Positions 45,875-54,009 of a stretch of DNA of 64,000 bases are shown piece by piece; the first letter of the stretch is position 1; the number at the start of each line of letters is the position of its first letter. Both the position numbers and the translations under genes were made by a program. Origin of the DNA: Oceanihabitans gracilariae. Lineage in GTDB: Bacteria > Bacteroidota > Bacteroidia > Flavobacteriales > Flavobacteriaceae. The stretch is taken from the NCBI RefSeq assembly GCF_042684485.1, contig NZ_JBHULM010000007.1, forward strand, positions 620,001 to 684,000, given 5' to 3'. The notes beneath the pieces are model-generated. The model was not told the origin of the DNA and made no database searches. It worked only from the letters and a program-made list of their open reading frames with translations.

Positions 45875-47311
45875 ATGCTAAAAATGGATAATTCGCATAA
45901 ACTGCAATTAAGTAAAGAAGAAATGAGAGAATATGGATATCAGGTAATTGATTCCATTGTAGAACATTTTGATACAGAAAACACAAAAAAACCAGTTGCC
46001 TTAGCTTCTAGAGAAGAAATGGATTTGCTTTTTAAAACCGAAGCACCTGAAGAAGCTACAAACTACAAAGAAGTATTAGATTTTGTTACCGAAAAAGTAC
46101 TACCTAATAGTAATATAGTAACACACCCAAAATCGTATTCTTTTGTTCCTGGACCTAGTAATTATGTTAGCGTAATGGCAGATACACTAGCTACAGGATT
46201 TAATGTTTTTTCTGGTGGTTGGGCTGCTTCTCCTGCCGCTGCAGAACTAGAAATTGTTACCATGAACTGGTTATTAAAACTATTTAAATTCCCAACAAAA
46301 AAAGGTGGTGGAATTTTCACTAGTGGAGGCTCTATGGCCAACCTAACAGCTTTAGTAACTGCACGTAGACAACGTTGTGGCGACGATTTTTCTAAAGCCA
46401 TTATTTACCTGTCAGACCAAGCGCACTCCTCTAATATAAAGGCTATTCGCGTTTTAGGTTTTAAGAAAGAACAAGTACGTATAATACCTACAGACATTGA
46501 ATTTAAAATGGCAATTAATAAACTTAAAAATGCCATTGCTAAAGATAGATTAGAAGGTTTAAAGCCTTTTTGTATTATAGCATCTGCAGGAACCACAAAT
46601 ACAGGTACTGTAGATCCTTTAAATGAAATTGCTAAAATTTGCAAAACCGAAAAACTTTGGTTTCATATTGATGGTGCTTATGGTGGAGCAGCCATTTTAT
46701 CTAAAAAAGGAAACCAATTATTAAAGGGAATTGAAAAAGCAGATTCTGTAGCTATAGATCCGCATAAATGGTTATTTCAGCCTTATGAAATGGGTTGTTT
46801 ACTAGTTAGAAATCACAAATGGCTAAGTGAAACTTTTACCGAAAAACCAGAGTATTTAAGAGATATTGAAGGCAATCAATCGGAAATTAATTTTTACGAT
46901 CATGGTATACAACTTACAAGACGTTTTAGAGCGTTAAAGTTTTATATGTCGATGAAAACCTTCGGACTTACCGCATTTAAAAAAGCGGTTTCCTATTCTA
47001 TTGATTTAGCAGAAGAAATAGAAGAACATTTACGTAAAAGTGCGAATTGGGAAGTAGTATCTCCTGCTACACTTGCAGTAATTAATTTTAGATACAATCC
47101 CATAGGAAAAAATTATTCCGAAAAACAACTGGATGCTATTAATCAAGAGATTTCTAAAAAAATAGTAGACTCTAGAGAAGCATTATTGGTAACTACCATT
47201 TTACAAAAACAAGTAGTTTTAAGAATGTGCTTAATTAACCCAAGAACTACCATTGTAGATATTAAAGACACCTTAAAAACCTGTGAATCTTTTGCTAAAG
47301 AAATTGTATAA
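45875..47311 (+). CDS. PLP-dependent group II amino-acid decarboxylase
   Basis: 478 residues. Group II decarboxylases (aromatic amino acid, glutamate, diaminobutyrate) share the motifs seen: FTSGGSMANLTAL, the His stacking on PLP in DQAHSSNIKA, the Asp in WFHIDGAYGGAA, and the PLP lysine in SVAIDPHKWLFQPYEMG. The substrate is not clear; overall likeness is to aromatic-L-amino-acid decarboxylases. Two ATGs (45875 and 45884) are in frame and cannot be separated. It separates the cbb3 and nitrosative-stress genes and has no obvious functional tie to them. Confidence 0.88.
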   Translation: MLKMDNSHKLQLSKEEMREYGYQVIDSIVEHFDTENTKKPVALASREEMDLLFKTEAPEEATNYKEVLDFVTEKVLPNSNIVTHPKSYSFVPGPSNYVSVMADTLATGFNVFSGGWAASPAAAELEIVTMNWLLKLFKFPTKKGGGIFTSGGSMANLTALVTARRQRCGDDFSKAIIYLSDQAHSSNIKAIRVLGFKKEQVRIIPTDIEFKMAINKLKNAIAKDRLEGLKPFCIIASAGTTNTGTVDPLNEIAKICKTEKLWFHIDGAYGGAAILSKKGNQLLKGIEKADSVAIDPHKWLFQPYEMGCLLVRNHKWLSETFTEKPEYLRDIEGNQSEINFYDHGIQLTRRFRALKFYMSMKTFGLTAFKKAVSYSIDLAEEIEEHLRKSANWEVVSPATLAVINFRYNPIGKNYSEKQLDAINQEISKKIVDSREALLVTTILQKQVVLRMCLINPRTTIVDIKDTLKTCESFAKEIV

Positions 47312-47330
47312 GCTGTTAAATGTTGTGAAC

Positions 47331-47373
47331 TGATATTTATCATATTTATTTTCTAGGCTTTAAACTATCTTAC
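47331..47373 (+). promoter_or_regulatory. FNR-type box plus -7 element before the CBS gene
   Basis: Box TGATATTTATCA at 47331-47342 (centre 47336.5) and TATCTTAC at 47366-47373, again 36.5 bases from centre to end. The -7 match is weaker than at ccoS, nirK or uspA. Confidence 0.6.
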
Positions 47374-47398
47374 ATCAAGAATTTAAAACCAAAAAACT

Positions 47399-47818
47399 AT
47401 GAAAAAAAGAACACCCGTTTCAGCTATTATGACCAAAGATGTGATTACTCTTAATCATTCTGACAATTTAGAAATAGCCGAAAAGTTATTCAAAAAAAAT
47501 AATATTCGTCATATTCCTGTAGTAAATGGTGAGAAAATAATTGGTATACTAAGTTATACCGATTTATTACGAATTAGTTTTGCAGACGCTATAGATGAAG
47601 ACGAAAAAGAAGTAGACACGGTTGTATATAACATGTTTACTATAGAACAAGTAATGGCAAAAAATATAATTCATGTTAGTTCTGATACAACTATAAAAGA
47701 AGTTGCAGAAATACTAGCAAAAAAAGAATTTCATGCCTTACCAGTTGTAGATAATAATGCTTTAGTTGGTATTGTTACCACTACAGATTTAATAAATTAC
47801 TTGATTGAACAATTTTAA
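47399..47818 (+). CDS. Two-CBS-domain protein
   Basis: 139 residues made only of two CBS motifs: residues about 6-55 (VSAIMTKDVITLNHSDN to HIPVVNGEKIIGILSYTDL) and about 78-135 (VMAKNIIHVSSDTT to HALPVVDNNALVGIVTTTDL). CBS pairs bind adenine nucleotides and act as energy sensors. No effector domain is attached. The FNR-type box upstream and its place beside cco genes suggest a role under oxygen limitation; the partner is unknown. Confidence 0.88.
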   Translation: MKKRTPVSAIMTKDVITLNHSDNLEIAEKLFKKNNIRHIPVVNGEKIIGILSYTDLLRISFADAIDEDEKEVDTVVYNMFTIEQVMAKNIIHVSSDTTIKEVAEILAKKEFHALPVVDNNALVGIVTTTDLINYLIEQF

Positions 47819-47946
47819 AATTAAAAGGCAATAAAATTGCTAAAAACTAATTTATAGTACTAATTAAAACACCGTTGAAAGTATATTTACACCTAAAAAT
47901 GTATAGTTTTTCAACTGTGTTTTTTATGTTTATATTATTTTATATT

Positions 47947-47992
47947 TTAATTAAGACAAACTTGTCCTAATTAAAATAATATCCTATCTTTG
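47947..47992 (+). promoter_or_regulatory. Operator palindrome overlapping the promoter of the Rrf2 gene
   Basis: Palindrome 47947-47974 (12 of 13 pairs around a 2-base centre at 47960-47961; inner halves AAGACA and TGTCCT). It covers the -33 TTG (47962-47964), which is followed after 20 bases by TATCTTTG (47985-47992), an exact -7 match. This is an ideal position for repression, most simply by the Rrf2 protein itself. Confidence 0.7.
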
Positions 47993-48012
47993 TAAAAGAA
48001 ATAAAAAAAAAT

Positions 48013-48447
48013 ATGTTTTCAAAAGCTTGTGAGTATGGTATAAGAGCCTCCATTTTTATTGCAAAAAATTCGCGTGAAGGCAGACGTGTTTCTCCTAAAG
48101 AAATTTCTGAAGAAATAAATTCACCACAAGCATTTACTGCAAAAATTTTACAAGCTCTTGTTAGAAATGAAATAATAAATTCTGTGAAAGGAGCTTATGG
48201 TGGTTTTGAAATTAATAAAGATGAAATTGCTTCTATTAAGCTTTCACAAATAGTTGAAGCTATAGATGGTGATAAAATATATAGTGGTTGTGGTTTAGGT
48301 TTAGAGAGATGCAATGAAAACCATCCTTGTCCTCTGCACGATAAATTTAAGTTCATTAGAGATGATTTAAAAAACATGCTAGAAAAAACAAACCTTGAAG
48401 AGCTTGCTTTAGATATTAAAACAGGAATGACATTTTTAAAGACTTAA
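48013..48447 (+). CDS. Rrf2-family regulator, NsrR-like with three cluster cysteines
   Basis: 144 residues with an N-terminal winged helix (SKACEYGIRASIFIAKN to SPQAFTAKILQALVRNEI, then GAYGGFEI) typical of Rrf2. In the C-terminal part three cysteines, Cys93, Cys100 and Cys106 (SGCGLGLERCNENHPCPLH), match the spacing class of iron-sulfur ligands in NsrR, IscR and RsrR. The neighbours (RIC, NnrS/HCO-like protein, hemerythrin) point to a nitric-oxide sensor. A palindrome overlaps its own promoter, and similar sites precede RIC and nirK. NO sensing is inferred. Confidence 0.88.
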   Translation: MFSKACEYGIRASIFIAKNSREGRRVSPKEISEEINSPQAFTAKILQALVRNEIINSVKGAYGGFEINKDEIASIKLSQIVEAIDGDKIYSGCGLGLERCNENHPCPLHDKFKFIRDDLKNMLEKTNLEELALDIKTGMTFLKT

Positions 48448-48461
48448 AAAAATTTGAATAT

Positions 48462-48485
48462 AAATAGGACAAAATTATCCGACAT
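48462..48485 (+). promoter_or_regulatory. Second Rrf2-type site, upstream of RIC gene
   Basis: Left half AAATAGGACA (48462-48471) is identical to the left half of the site before nirK. After a 4-base spacer, TATCCGACAT matches the inverted half at 6 of 10 positions. It is 76 bases before the RIC ATG. A -7-like TACTTTTA lies at 48531-48538. Confidence 0.55.
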
Positions 48486-48560
48486 AAAACAGCCTTCACT
48501 TTCTTATTAAAGAAAAGAATAAAAGGCCATTACTTTTACCAATTTTAAAACAAACACATT

Positions 48561-49292
48561 ATGGAAACATTACAAAAAAATACGCAGAAACAAATAGGTG
48601 AATATGTAGCAGACGATTTTAGAACTGCGGCAGTTTTTTCAAAATACAAAATAGATTTCTGTTGTAATGGAAACAGAACTATTGACGAAGCTTGCGAAAA
48701 AAAAAGAATCGATAGCAACACCTTAGTCGATGAATTAGAAACGGTTTTAAACTCGAAAACAGATCAATCTATAGATTATAAATCTTGGCCTTTAGATTTA
48801 TTAGCAGAATATATTGAAAAAAAACACCATAGATATGTGGAAGAAAAAATCCCAGTATTGCGTCAGTTTTTAGATAAACTTTGTCGTGTACATGGTGCCA
48901 ATCACCCAGAATTATTTAAAGTAAATGAACTATTTACTGCTTCTGCTGGCGAATTGACAGCGCATATGAAAAAAGAAGAACTCATACTCTTCCCTTTTGT
49001 AAAAAGAATGGTAAAAGCTAAAATAGACAACCAAGCTATACAATCTCCACAATTTGGAACCGTAGAAAACCCAATAGCTATGATGATGCATGAACACGAT
49101 AATGAAGGGGAACGTTTTAGAGAAATTGCAAAACTAACTAACGATTATAATCCTCCTGTAGACGCTTGTAACACCTACAAAGTAACCTATGCAATGTTAG
49201 ATGAGTTTGAAAAAGATCTACACCTACACATACATTTAGAAAATAATATTTTATTCCCAGAAGCCATAAAACTAGAGCAACAATTTGATTAA
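48561..49292 (+). CDS. ric: Iron-sulfur cluster repair di-iron protein (RIC/ScdA/YtfE)
   Basis: 243 residues. The N-terminal ScdA domain has the motif FCCNGNRT (Cys34, Cys35). The four-helix hemerythrin-like core follows, with ligand candidates His89/His90, His135, Glu139, His177 (MMMHEHDN), and His225 with Glu227 near HLHIHLENNILFPE. The RIC family repairs iron-sulfur clusters damaged by NO and peroxide and can act on NO itself. It follows the NsrR-like gene, and an Rrf2-type site lies between them, so NO-induced expression is likely. Confidence 0.92.
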   Translation: METLQKNTQKQIGEYVADDFRTAAVFSKYKIDFCCNGNRTIDEACEKKRIDSNTLVDELETVLNSKTDQSIDYKSWPLDLLAEYIEKKHHRYVEEKIPVLRQFLDKLCRVHGANHPELFKVNELFTASAGELTAHMKKEELILFPFVKRMVKAKIDNQAIQSPQFGTVENPIAMMMHEHDNEGERFREIAKLTNDYNPPVDACNTYKVTYAMLDEFEKDLHLHIHLENNILFPEAIKLEQQFD

Positions 49293-49329
49293 TAGCACTT
49301 CATAATTTGCAACTTTAGTACTTAGAAAA

Positions 49330-49366
49330 TCCTGGAACATTTTCCTTACTATGTTCTGGGATTTTT
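49330..49366 (+). terminator. Terminator after RIC gene
   Basis: 11-bp stem including two G-T pairs (49330-49340 with 49351-49361), 10-base loop, then TTTTT. It suggests that the next gene has its own promoter, or that read-through is partial. A -7-like TATCTTTA lies at 49378-49385. Confidence 0.65.
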
Positions 49367-49408
49367 ATTAAAACTTATATCTTTATTAAAGAGCTACTTT
49401 TTAATACA

Positions 49409-50620
49409 ATGCAAAAAAAATTAATTCTTGTTTGCCTAATCAACTTCTTCATTGCAGCGTTAATGGGTTTGGCGCTTCGGTTTTCGGTAATGGAATCTAT
49501 TGGTTTAAATTATCGTTTTTTAACACATGCACACTCGCATGTTGCCATGTTAGGTTGGGTTTACCTTATGCTATTTACCTTAATAGTACATTATTTCATT
49601 CCTGATAAAAAACCTATTTACAATCGTTTATTTTGGCTTACCGAATTTGCTGTAGTAGGTATGATGTTAAGCTTTCCTATTCAAGGTTATGCTGCAATTT
49701 CCATTTCCTTTTCTACCTTACATATATTTTGCAGTTATTACTTTGCCTATCTTATTTGGAAAAACCATCAAACCAAATCAGTAGTAACCAAAAAACTTTT
49801 AAAGGCTTCGCTCCTATTAATGGTTCTTTCTACACTTGGTGTTTGGTGCTTAGGACCTGCTGTTTCTATGCTCGGACAAGCCTCTGCTTTTTACCAAATA
49901 GCCATACAGTTCTTTTTACATTTTCAGTTTAATGGTTGGTTTCTAATTGCGGTTATCGCTGTGTTTTTCCATTTACTTAAGGTTAAAGATTCTAAATTAT
50001 TTAAATCGTTCTTCAGACTTTTAATGGCCTCCACTATTCTAACATTTGCCTTGCCAATACAATGGTTTGCACCTCATCAAACACTACTTTTTATTAATAC
50101 ACTTGGTATCTTTTTACAACTTGTAAGCCTATATTTATTTTTAAAACTTATTAAACCTACGTTGTTAATCCATACAAGAGCACAATCTAAACTGGTACTT
50201 TACCTCTATTTTTTTAGCGTAGTATGTTTCATTTTAAAAACACTTTTTCAGGCATTAACAATTTTACCAGAATTTGCACTAGTCGTTTTTGAGCATCGCA
50301 ATTTTGTTATTGGTTTTATTCATTTAATGATGCTTGGTATTATTAGCGGTTTCTTATTTTCGTTTCTATTAAACCCGAGTTTAGTACGATTTACAAAATC
50401 GTTATATATTGGAATTTTCATCTTTCTTTTGGGCTTCGTATTAACAGAAATGTTATTACTTATTCAAGGTTGTAAATTTTATTTTGAAACCGGAATGCTT
50501 ACCAATTATTACCAATTATTGTTCCTATTTAGTATGTTATTACCTCTAGGAATTCTTTTTATTCTAATTAATATTATTAAAACAAAACTCCATGAAAACA
50601 AAACCACAAAAACGTCATAA
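49409..50620 (+). CDS. 12-helix NnrS/heme-copper-oxidase-like membrane protein
   Basis: 403 residues, twelve hydrophobic helices, almost no soluble part. Helix 2 carries FLTHAHSHVAMLGW (His40, His42, His44), helix 6 LHFQFNGW (His171), and helix 10 EHRNFVIGFIHLMMLG (His296, His305); His61, His105, His188 and His223 are further candidates. The helix-2 pattern recalls the HAHEM-type motif of NnrS and the low-spin heme helix of heme-copper oxidases, as do the helix count and length. The His-His pair of a true CuB site was not found. It overlaps the hemerythrin gene by 29 bases. I infer a heme-binding protein in NO tolerance or NO reduction; activity is unknown. Confidence 0.7.
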   Translation: MQKKLILVCLINFFIAALMGLALRFSVMESIGLNYRFLTHAHSHVAMLGWVYLMLFTLIVHYFIPDKKPIYNRLFWLTEFAVVGMMLSFPIQGYAAISISFSTLHIFCSYYFAYLIWKNHQTKSVVTKKLLKASLLLMVLSTLGVWCLGPAVSMLGQASAFYQIAIQFFLHFQFNGWFLIAVIAVFFHLLKVKDSKLFKSFFRLLMASTILTFALPIQWFAPHQTLLFINTLGIFLQLVSLYLFLKLIKPTLLIHTRAQSKLVLYLYFFSVVCFILKTLFQALTILPEFALVVFEHRNFVIGFIHLMMLGIISGFLFSFLLNPSLVRFTKSLYIGIFIFLLGFVLTEMLLLIQGCKFYFETGMLTNYYQLLFLFSMLLPLGILFILINIIKTKLHENKTTKTS

Positions 50621-51053
50621 AGCACTACAACCATTAAGTAGAGAGCATCATCATGGATTATTATTATCGTGGAAAATTAGATCTGGATTTAGCAAAAATG
50701 TATCACCAGAAAGAATAAGAACCTATGCCAATTGGTTTTTTAAAACCCATTTAATTCCGCATTTTGAAATGGAAGAAACGCATATTTTCACCATTTTAGA
50801 AGAAGATAACGAGCATGTTAAAAAAGCTTTAGCAGAACACAGACGTTTAAAGCGTTTGTTTACTGAAACCGAAGATGATTTTAAAACATTAAATAAAATT
50901 GAAGAAGAATTAGAACAACACATTCGGTTTGAAGAACGCATTTTGTTTCCTGAAATACAAAAAGTTGCCACTGAAAACCAAATGCTTCAAATAGAAAAAA
51001 TACATCAACCAGAAGATTTTGAAGATAATCTGGAAGATGTATTTTGGAAATAA
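50592..51053 (+). CDS. Hemerythrin HHE-domain protein
   Basis: 153 residues. Iron-ligand pattern: LSREHHHGLLL, PHFEMEETHIF, EHRRLKRLF and LEQHIRFEERILFPEI, the four-helix HHE fold with His and Glu ligands in each helix. No ScdA domain, so it is distinct from RIC. The start lies inside the end of the NnrS/HCO-like gene, so translation is probably coupled. It may store or sense O2 or NO, or deliver iron; the context favours nitrosative stress. Confidence 0.88.
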   Translation: MKTKPQKRHKALQPLSREHHHGLLLSWKIRSGFSKNVSPERIRTYANWFFKTHLIPHFEMEETHIFTILEEDNEHVKKALAEHRRLKRLFTETEDDFKTLNKIEEELEQHIRFEERILFPEIQKVATENQMLQIEKIHQPEDFEDNLEDVFWK

Positions 51054-51068
51054 ATAGGAATTTTTAAT

Positions 51069-52328
51069 TTACTCTTTTTGAAACTTAGTTTTAAACAAAC
51101 TAGGCTTAACCGTTATCATTAACCAAGCCCAATTATTTGTATTGTCCTTATTTCCAGACTTTAAAACTTCCATAGTTTCTGTGGCAAACATCTGTGAATA
51201 TCCTGCCTGAAAACTAACATCTTTAGTCCATTTATAACCTAAAACCAAATCGATTTCGGTTCCTAGAACCGCATCCATTTCTTTTCCAGACGCATCCACA
51301 ACCGTTGCAGCAGCAGAAAAAACATGAGGAATTAATTTTGCTGAAAACGTATCTTTTTTATAGGCTATTGTTGCATTAACATCTAATAATCCTACAGAAT
51401 TTAAATGATTTCCAACATAAAAATAATCCATCAAACCATTAAATTTATGGTTAGTACCAAACCAAGGATTAAAAGATTTTATTTTGTTTTCTGTGCTATT
51501 GCTATCTGCTCCAGAAAGGTATTCTGCGCCTAAACCTGTTTTAAATGCATCATTAATGGTGTAAAACACATTTCCTGCAACGTTAAATGCATTCAAATTG
51601 GTGTTTGCAATTTTTCCGGTTTGATAATACATAGAAGCATCCGCTTGTAACTTATTTTTCTTGTAATTTATATGCGTACCAAAAGTTTGGTTATAAGCTA
51701 CTTTTTGTTCGCCATCTGCATCATAGGTTAATCCGTTATTAAGTATTAAAAAACTTAATCCAACAGCATCCAAATTAGTATGGTACCAAGCGTATTGAAA
51801 CGCTTTATAATTATCTACAGTATATTCTGTATCAAACAAGGTTTCTGCATCTTCATTAAAAGCTAATCCAATATCTAATTGGTTATTTTTATTTGGTTTA
51901 TAGGTCGCAATAAATGCATCATGACTTCTTGCTTGTTGTGCCCAACCTACGTTTCCAAAGATTCTTTGGTCATCATATACAATTTCTTGTCGTCCAAACT
52001 TTAAAGACAATTTAGCATCTAAATGTAATTTTGCCCAAGCTTGGTGTATTGTTGTTCCGTTGGTATCTGAAGTAGATAAAGTGGAAACATCTCCCCAAAC
52101 TCTAACATTTTGTACTGCCAAAAACATCTGTAGTTTTTCACTTTTATAACCAAAATTTAATCGCGTACGTTGCGATATAAATGTTGCTGCATTAGCATCA
52201 TCTGCTATTAAGGTTTTGTAACCATTTCTATATTCAAAACGTGGTCTTAATTCTGTTGAAATCTCAAATTCTTGTGCGTAAGAAGTCATTACAACTCCTA
52301 AGCATAGGATTGCTAATATACTTTTCAT
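51069..52328 (-). CDS. Outer-membrane porin, alginate-export-like
   Basis: 419 residues with a signal peptide (MKSILAILCLGVVMTSYAQ) and alternating beta-strand pattern to the end (RTRLNFGYKSEKLQMFLAVQN, LSLKFGRQEIVYDDQRIFGN). The FGRQ..YDDQR..G signature belongs to the alginate-export/OprD-like barrel family. It ends in an aromatic-poor tail (FKTKFQKE), unlike most porins. It lies 12 bases downstream of the SCO1 gene on the same strand. It may let nitrite or other small anions pass the outer membrane; this is a guess from location. Confidence 0.8.
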   Translation of the reverse strand: MKSILAILCLGVVMTSYAQEFEISTELRPRFEYRNGYKTLIADDANAATFISQRTRLNFGYKSEKLQMFLAVQNVRVWGDVSTLSTSDTNGTTIHQAWAKLHLDAKLSLKFGRQEIVYDDQRIFGNVGWAQQARSHDAFIATYKPNKNNQLDIGLAFNEDAETLFDTEYTVDNYKAFQYAWYHTNLDAVGLSFLILNNGLTYDADGEQKVAYNQTFGTHINYKKNKLQADASMYYQTGKIANTNLNAFNVAGNVFYTINDAFKTGLGAEYLSGADSNSTENKIKSFNPWFGTNHKFNGLMDYFYVGNHLNSVGLLDVNATIAYKKDTFSAKLIPHVFSAAATVVDASGKEMDAVLGTEIDLVLGYKWTKDVSFQAGYSQMFATETMEVLKSGNKDNTNNWAWLMITVKPSLFKTKFQKE

Positions 52329-52340
52329 GGTAATTGGTTT

Positions 52341-53057
52341 TTATTCTGTAAGTTCTAGAATGGTATCTACGGTATCTTTATTATCTACCCCTAAACCTTC
52401 TTGTTGGTGTATTAATTCGCCTTTGGTATTAAAGACGCTTATTATATTGGAGTGCGAAAAATCTATTGGTGAAATCTGCTTATATTTCATGGCAAGTACA
52501 TTAGCAAATTCACGAACACCACTTTCGGTTCCTTGTAAAAAAGTCCATTGTTCATCATCCATAAGATTTTCAATGGCAAAAGCTTTTAAACGTTCTGGTG
52601 TATCGGTTTCAGGATCGATACTTATTAGTACAAAATTTAAATCTTTTAGGTTTTCTTTTGGGATTTTTGCTTCAATATTACGCATATCTGCTACTAATCG
52701 AGGACATGCAGCTTTACAAGAAGTATAAATCATGACCATTACTAAGGTTTTTCCTTTTAAATCTTTAAGCTGAATCTCCTCACCTTCTTCGGTATTCCAT
52801 TTAGAAGTTAAATTGAAAATGGATGCTTCCGTAATTTCATTGTTTTCCAATACTTTGGAAGCTTTCTCTATAGGTTTTAAATCCATGTTACAAATAGAGC
52901 AACTACCAGCTTTGCTATAGGTTTTTGCGCCTTCACATTGCATAGGACATTGGTAAACTTCTAATGCTTCCGCATTATTTTTAGAAGTTTTAGAATTGCA
53001 TGCCGTAAAAGCAACCACAATTACAAAAACGGATAGAAATATTTTTAAGTGTTTCAT
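52341..53057 (-). CDS. SCO1/SenC copper chaperone with N-terminal heavy-metal-binding domain
   Basis: 238 residues with a lipoprotein signal (lipobox Cys20). Residues about 35-62 form a small metal-binding unit YQCPMQ...GSCSICNMDL (Cys37, Cys41, Cys53, Cys56). Residues about 75-235 form a thioredoxin fold with the copper-binding motif TSCKAACP (Cys114, Cys118) and His202 (SHSN). SCO proteins deliver copper to CuA or to copper enzymes. Here NirK and NosZ (CuA) are obvious clients. It lies upstream of and in operon with the porin. Confidence 0.9.
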   Translation of the reverse strand: MKHLKIFLSVFVIVVAFTACNSKTSKNNAEALEVYQCPMQCEGAKTYSKAGSCSICNMDLKPIEKASKVLENNEITEASIFNLTSKWNTEEGEEIQLKDLKGKTLVMVMIYTSCKAACPRLVADMRNIEAKIPKENLKDLNFVLISIDPETDTPERLKAFAIENLMDDEQWTFLQGTESGVREFANVLAMKYKQISPIDFSHSNIISVFNTKGELIHQQEGLGVDNKDTVDTILELTE

Positions 53058-53218
53058 TTTTTATTCATTTTTTAATACCAAGTAAACTTCAAAATGATGA
53101 GTTAAATTCGTTTCTATTTCCTTTACATATCCATATAAAATAGAACCTTAACTAATGCTATGCTTATATTTTCTATCTCATCTAAAGAAAATACTATTCA
53201 AATTTACCATCAATAATT

Positions 53219-54001
53219 TTAAAATTCATTTGGTATATCTTTAACACATCTAAAGCCTAAATTTTTCATAGAATATTTGGCTTTTAAACTTCCGCGAATA
53301 GCATAACGCATAAAAGCGGCATAGTTCATTAAATCTGTGGCATTAACTGCTGCGCTTCCGCAGAACAAATTATTGTCTTTATCTACATCTTTACGCGATT
53401 CTCCAGAAATTAATACCGAATTAAAATCCAGCGTCCATTCCCAAACCAAACCATGTAAATCATGAACACCCCAAAAATTTTCTGGATGAAGTCCTATGGT
53501 ATTTTCATTGGTTCTAGGTGCTTCATACCAAGCAAGAATTTCGGCATTATATTCGGGTTTAACCCTTGCATCTTTTGTGGTTTTATCTGCCATTGCAACA
53601 TATTCCCATTCATCTACTGTTGGTAATCGTTTCCCTTGGCATTCGCAATAGTCTTTAGCAGCAAACCAAGACACATAAGTAACTGGACTGTTAGGTTTTT
53701 CAGAATCTTTAAGTTCTGTATCAGATTTCCAATTCGCTAAATAGCCTTTATCTGCAAATAAACTAATGACTTTAGATTTTTGCCACTTCGGATATTTTTT
53801 CACAAAATCTTCAAATTGTGAATTGGTTACAGGATACACATCCATTTCAAAATCTTTAACAGCAACTACTGTAGAATCTCTTCCGTATAACGGTAAATAA
53901 CGACTCCCTTTTATAGTAACCATGCCTTCAGACTGTGCATAAAGCATCGTTTGAAACACTAACATAGCAAACAAGAGTCTAAAGGCTTGGCTTTTTATCA
54001 T
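53219..54001 (-). CDS. nirV: NirV, formylglycine-generating-enzyme-like protein
   Basis: 260 residues with a signal peptide (ending in MLYAQ). The FGE-sulfatase fold is shown by YPVTNSQFEDFVKKYP, PVTYVSWFAAKDYCECQGKRLPT, WEWTLDF and LGFRCVKD. A gene of this type next to nirK is known as nirV in denitrifiers; its function is not settled, though a role in maturation or activity of nitrite reductase has been proposed. It starts 8 bases after the nirK stop, so the two are one operon. A sulfatase client is not present nearby, which argues against a sulfatase-maturation role. Confidence 0.85.
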   Translation of the reverse strand: MIKSQAFRLLFAMLVFQTMLYAQSEGMVTIKGSRYLPLYGRDSTVVAVKDFEMDVYPVTNSQFEDFVKKYPKWQKSKVISLFADKGYLANWKSDTELKDSEKPNSPVTYVSWFAAKDYCECQGKRLPTVDEWEYVAMADKTTKDARVKPEYNAEILAWYEAPRTNENTIGLHPENFWGVHDLHGLVWEWTLDFNSVLISGESRKDVDKDNNLFCGSAAVNATDLMNYAAFMRYAIRGSLKAKYSMKNLGFRCVKDIPNEF

Positions 54002-54009
54002 TTTAAATA

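Noticed and set aside
52327..52728. 133-codon plus-strand frame over the SCO1 gene
   Set aside because: Antisense to SCO1, no family features; the SCO1 frame has the full copper motif.
53219..54001. NirV as a sulfatase-maturing enzyme
   Set aside because: No sulfatase gene in the window, and the gene is in operon with nirK, where the NirV label fits better.
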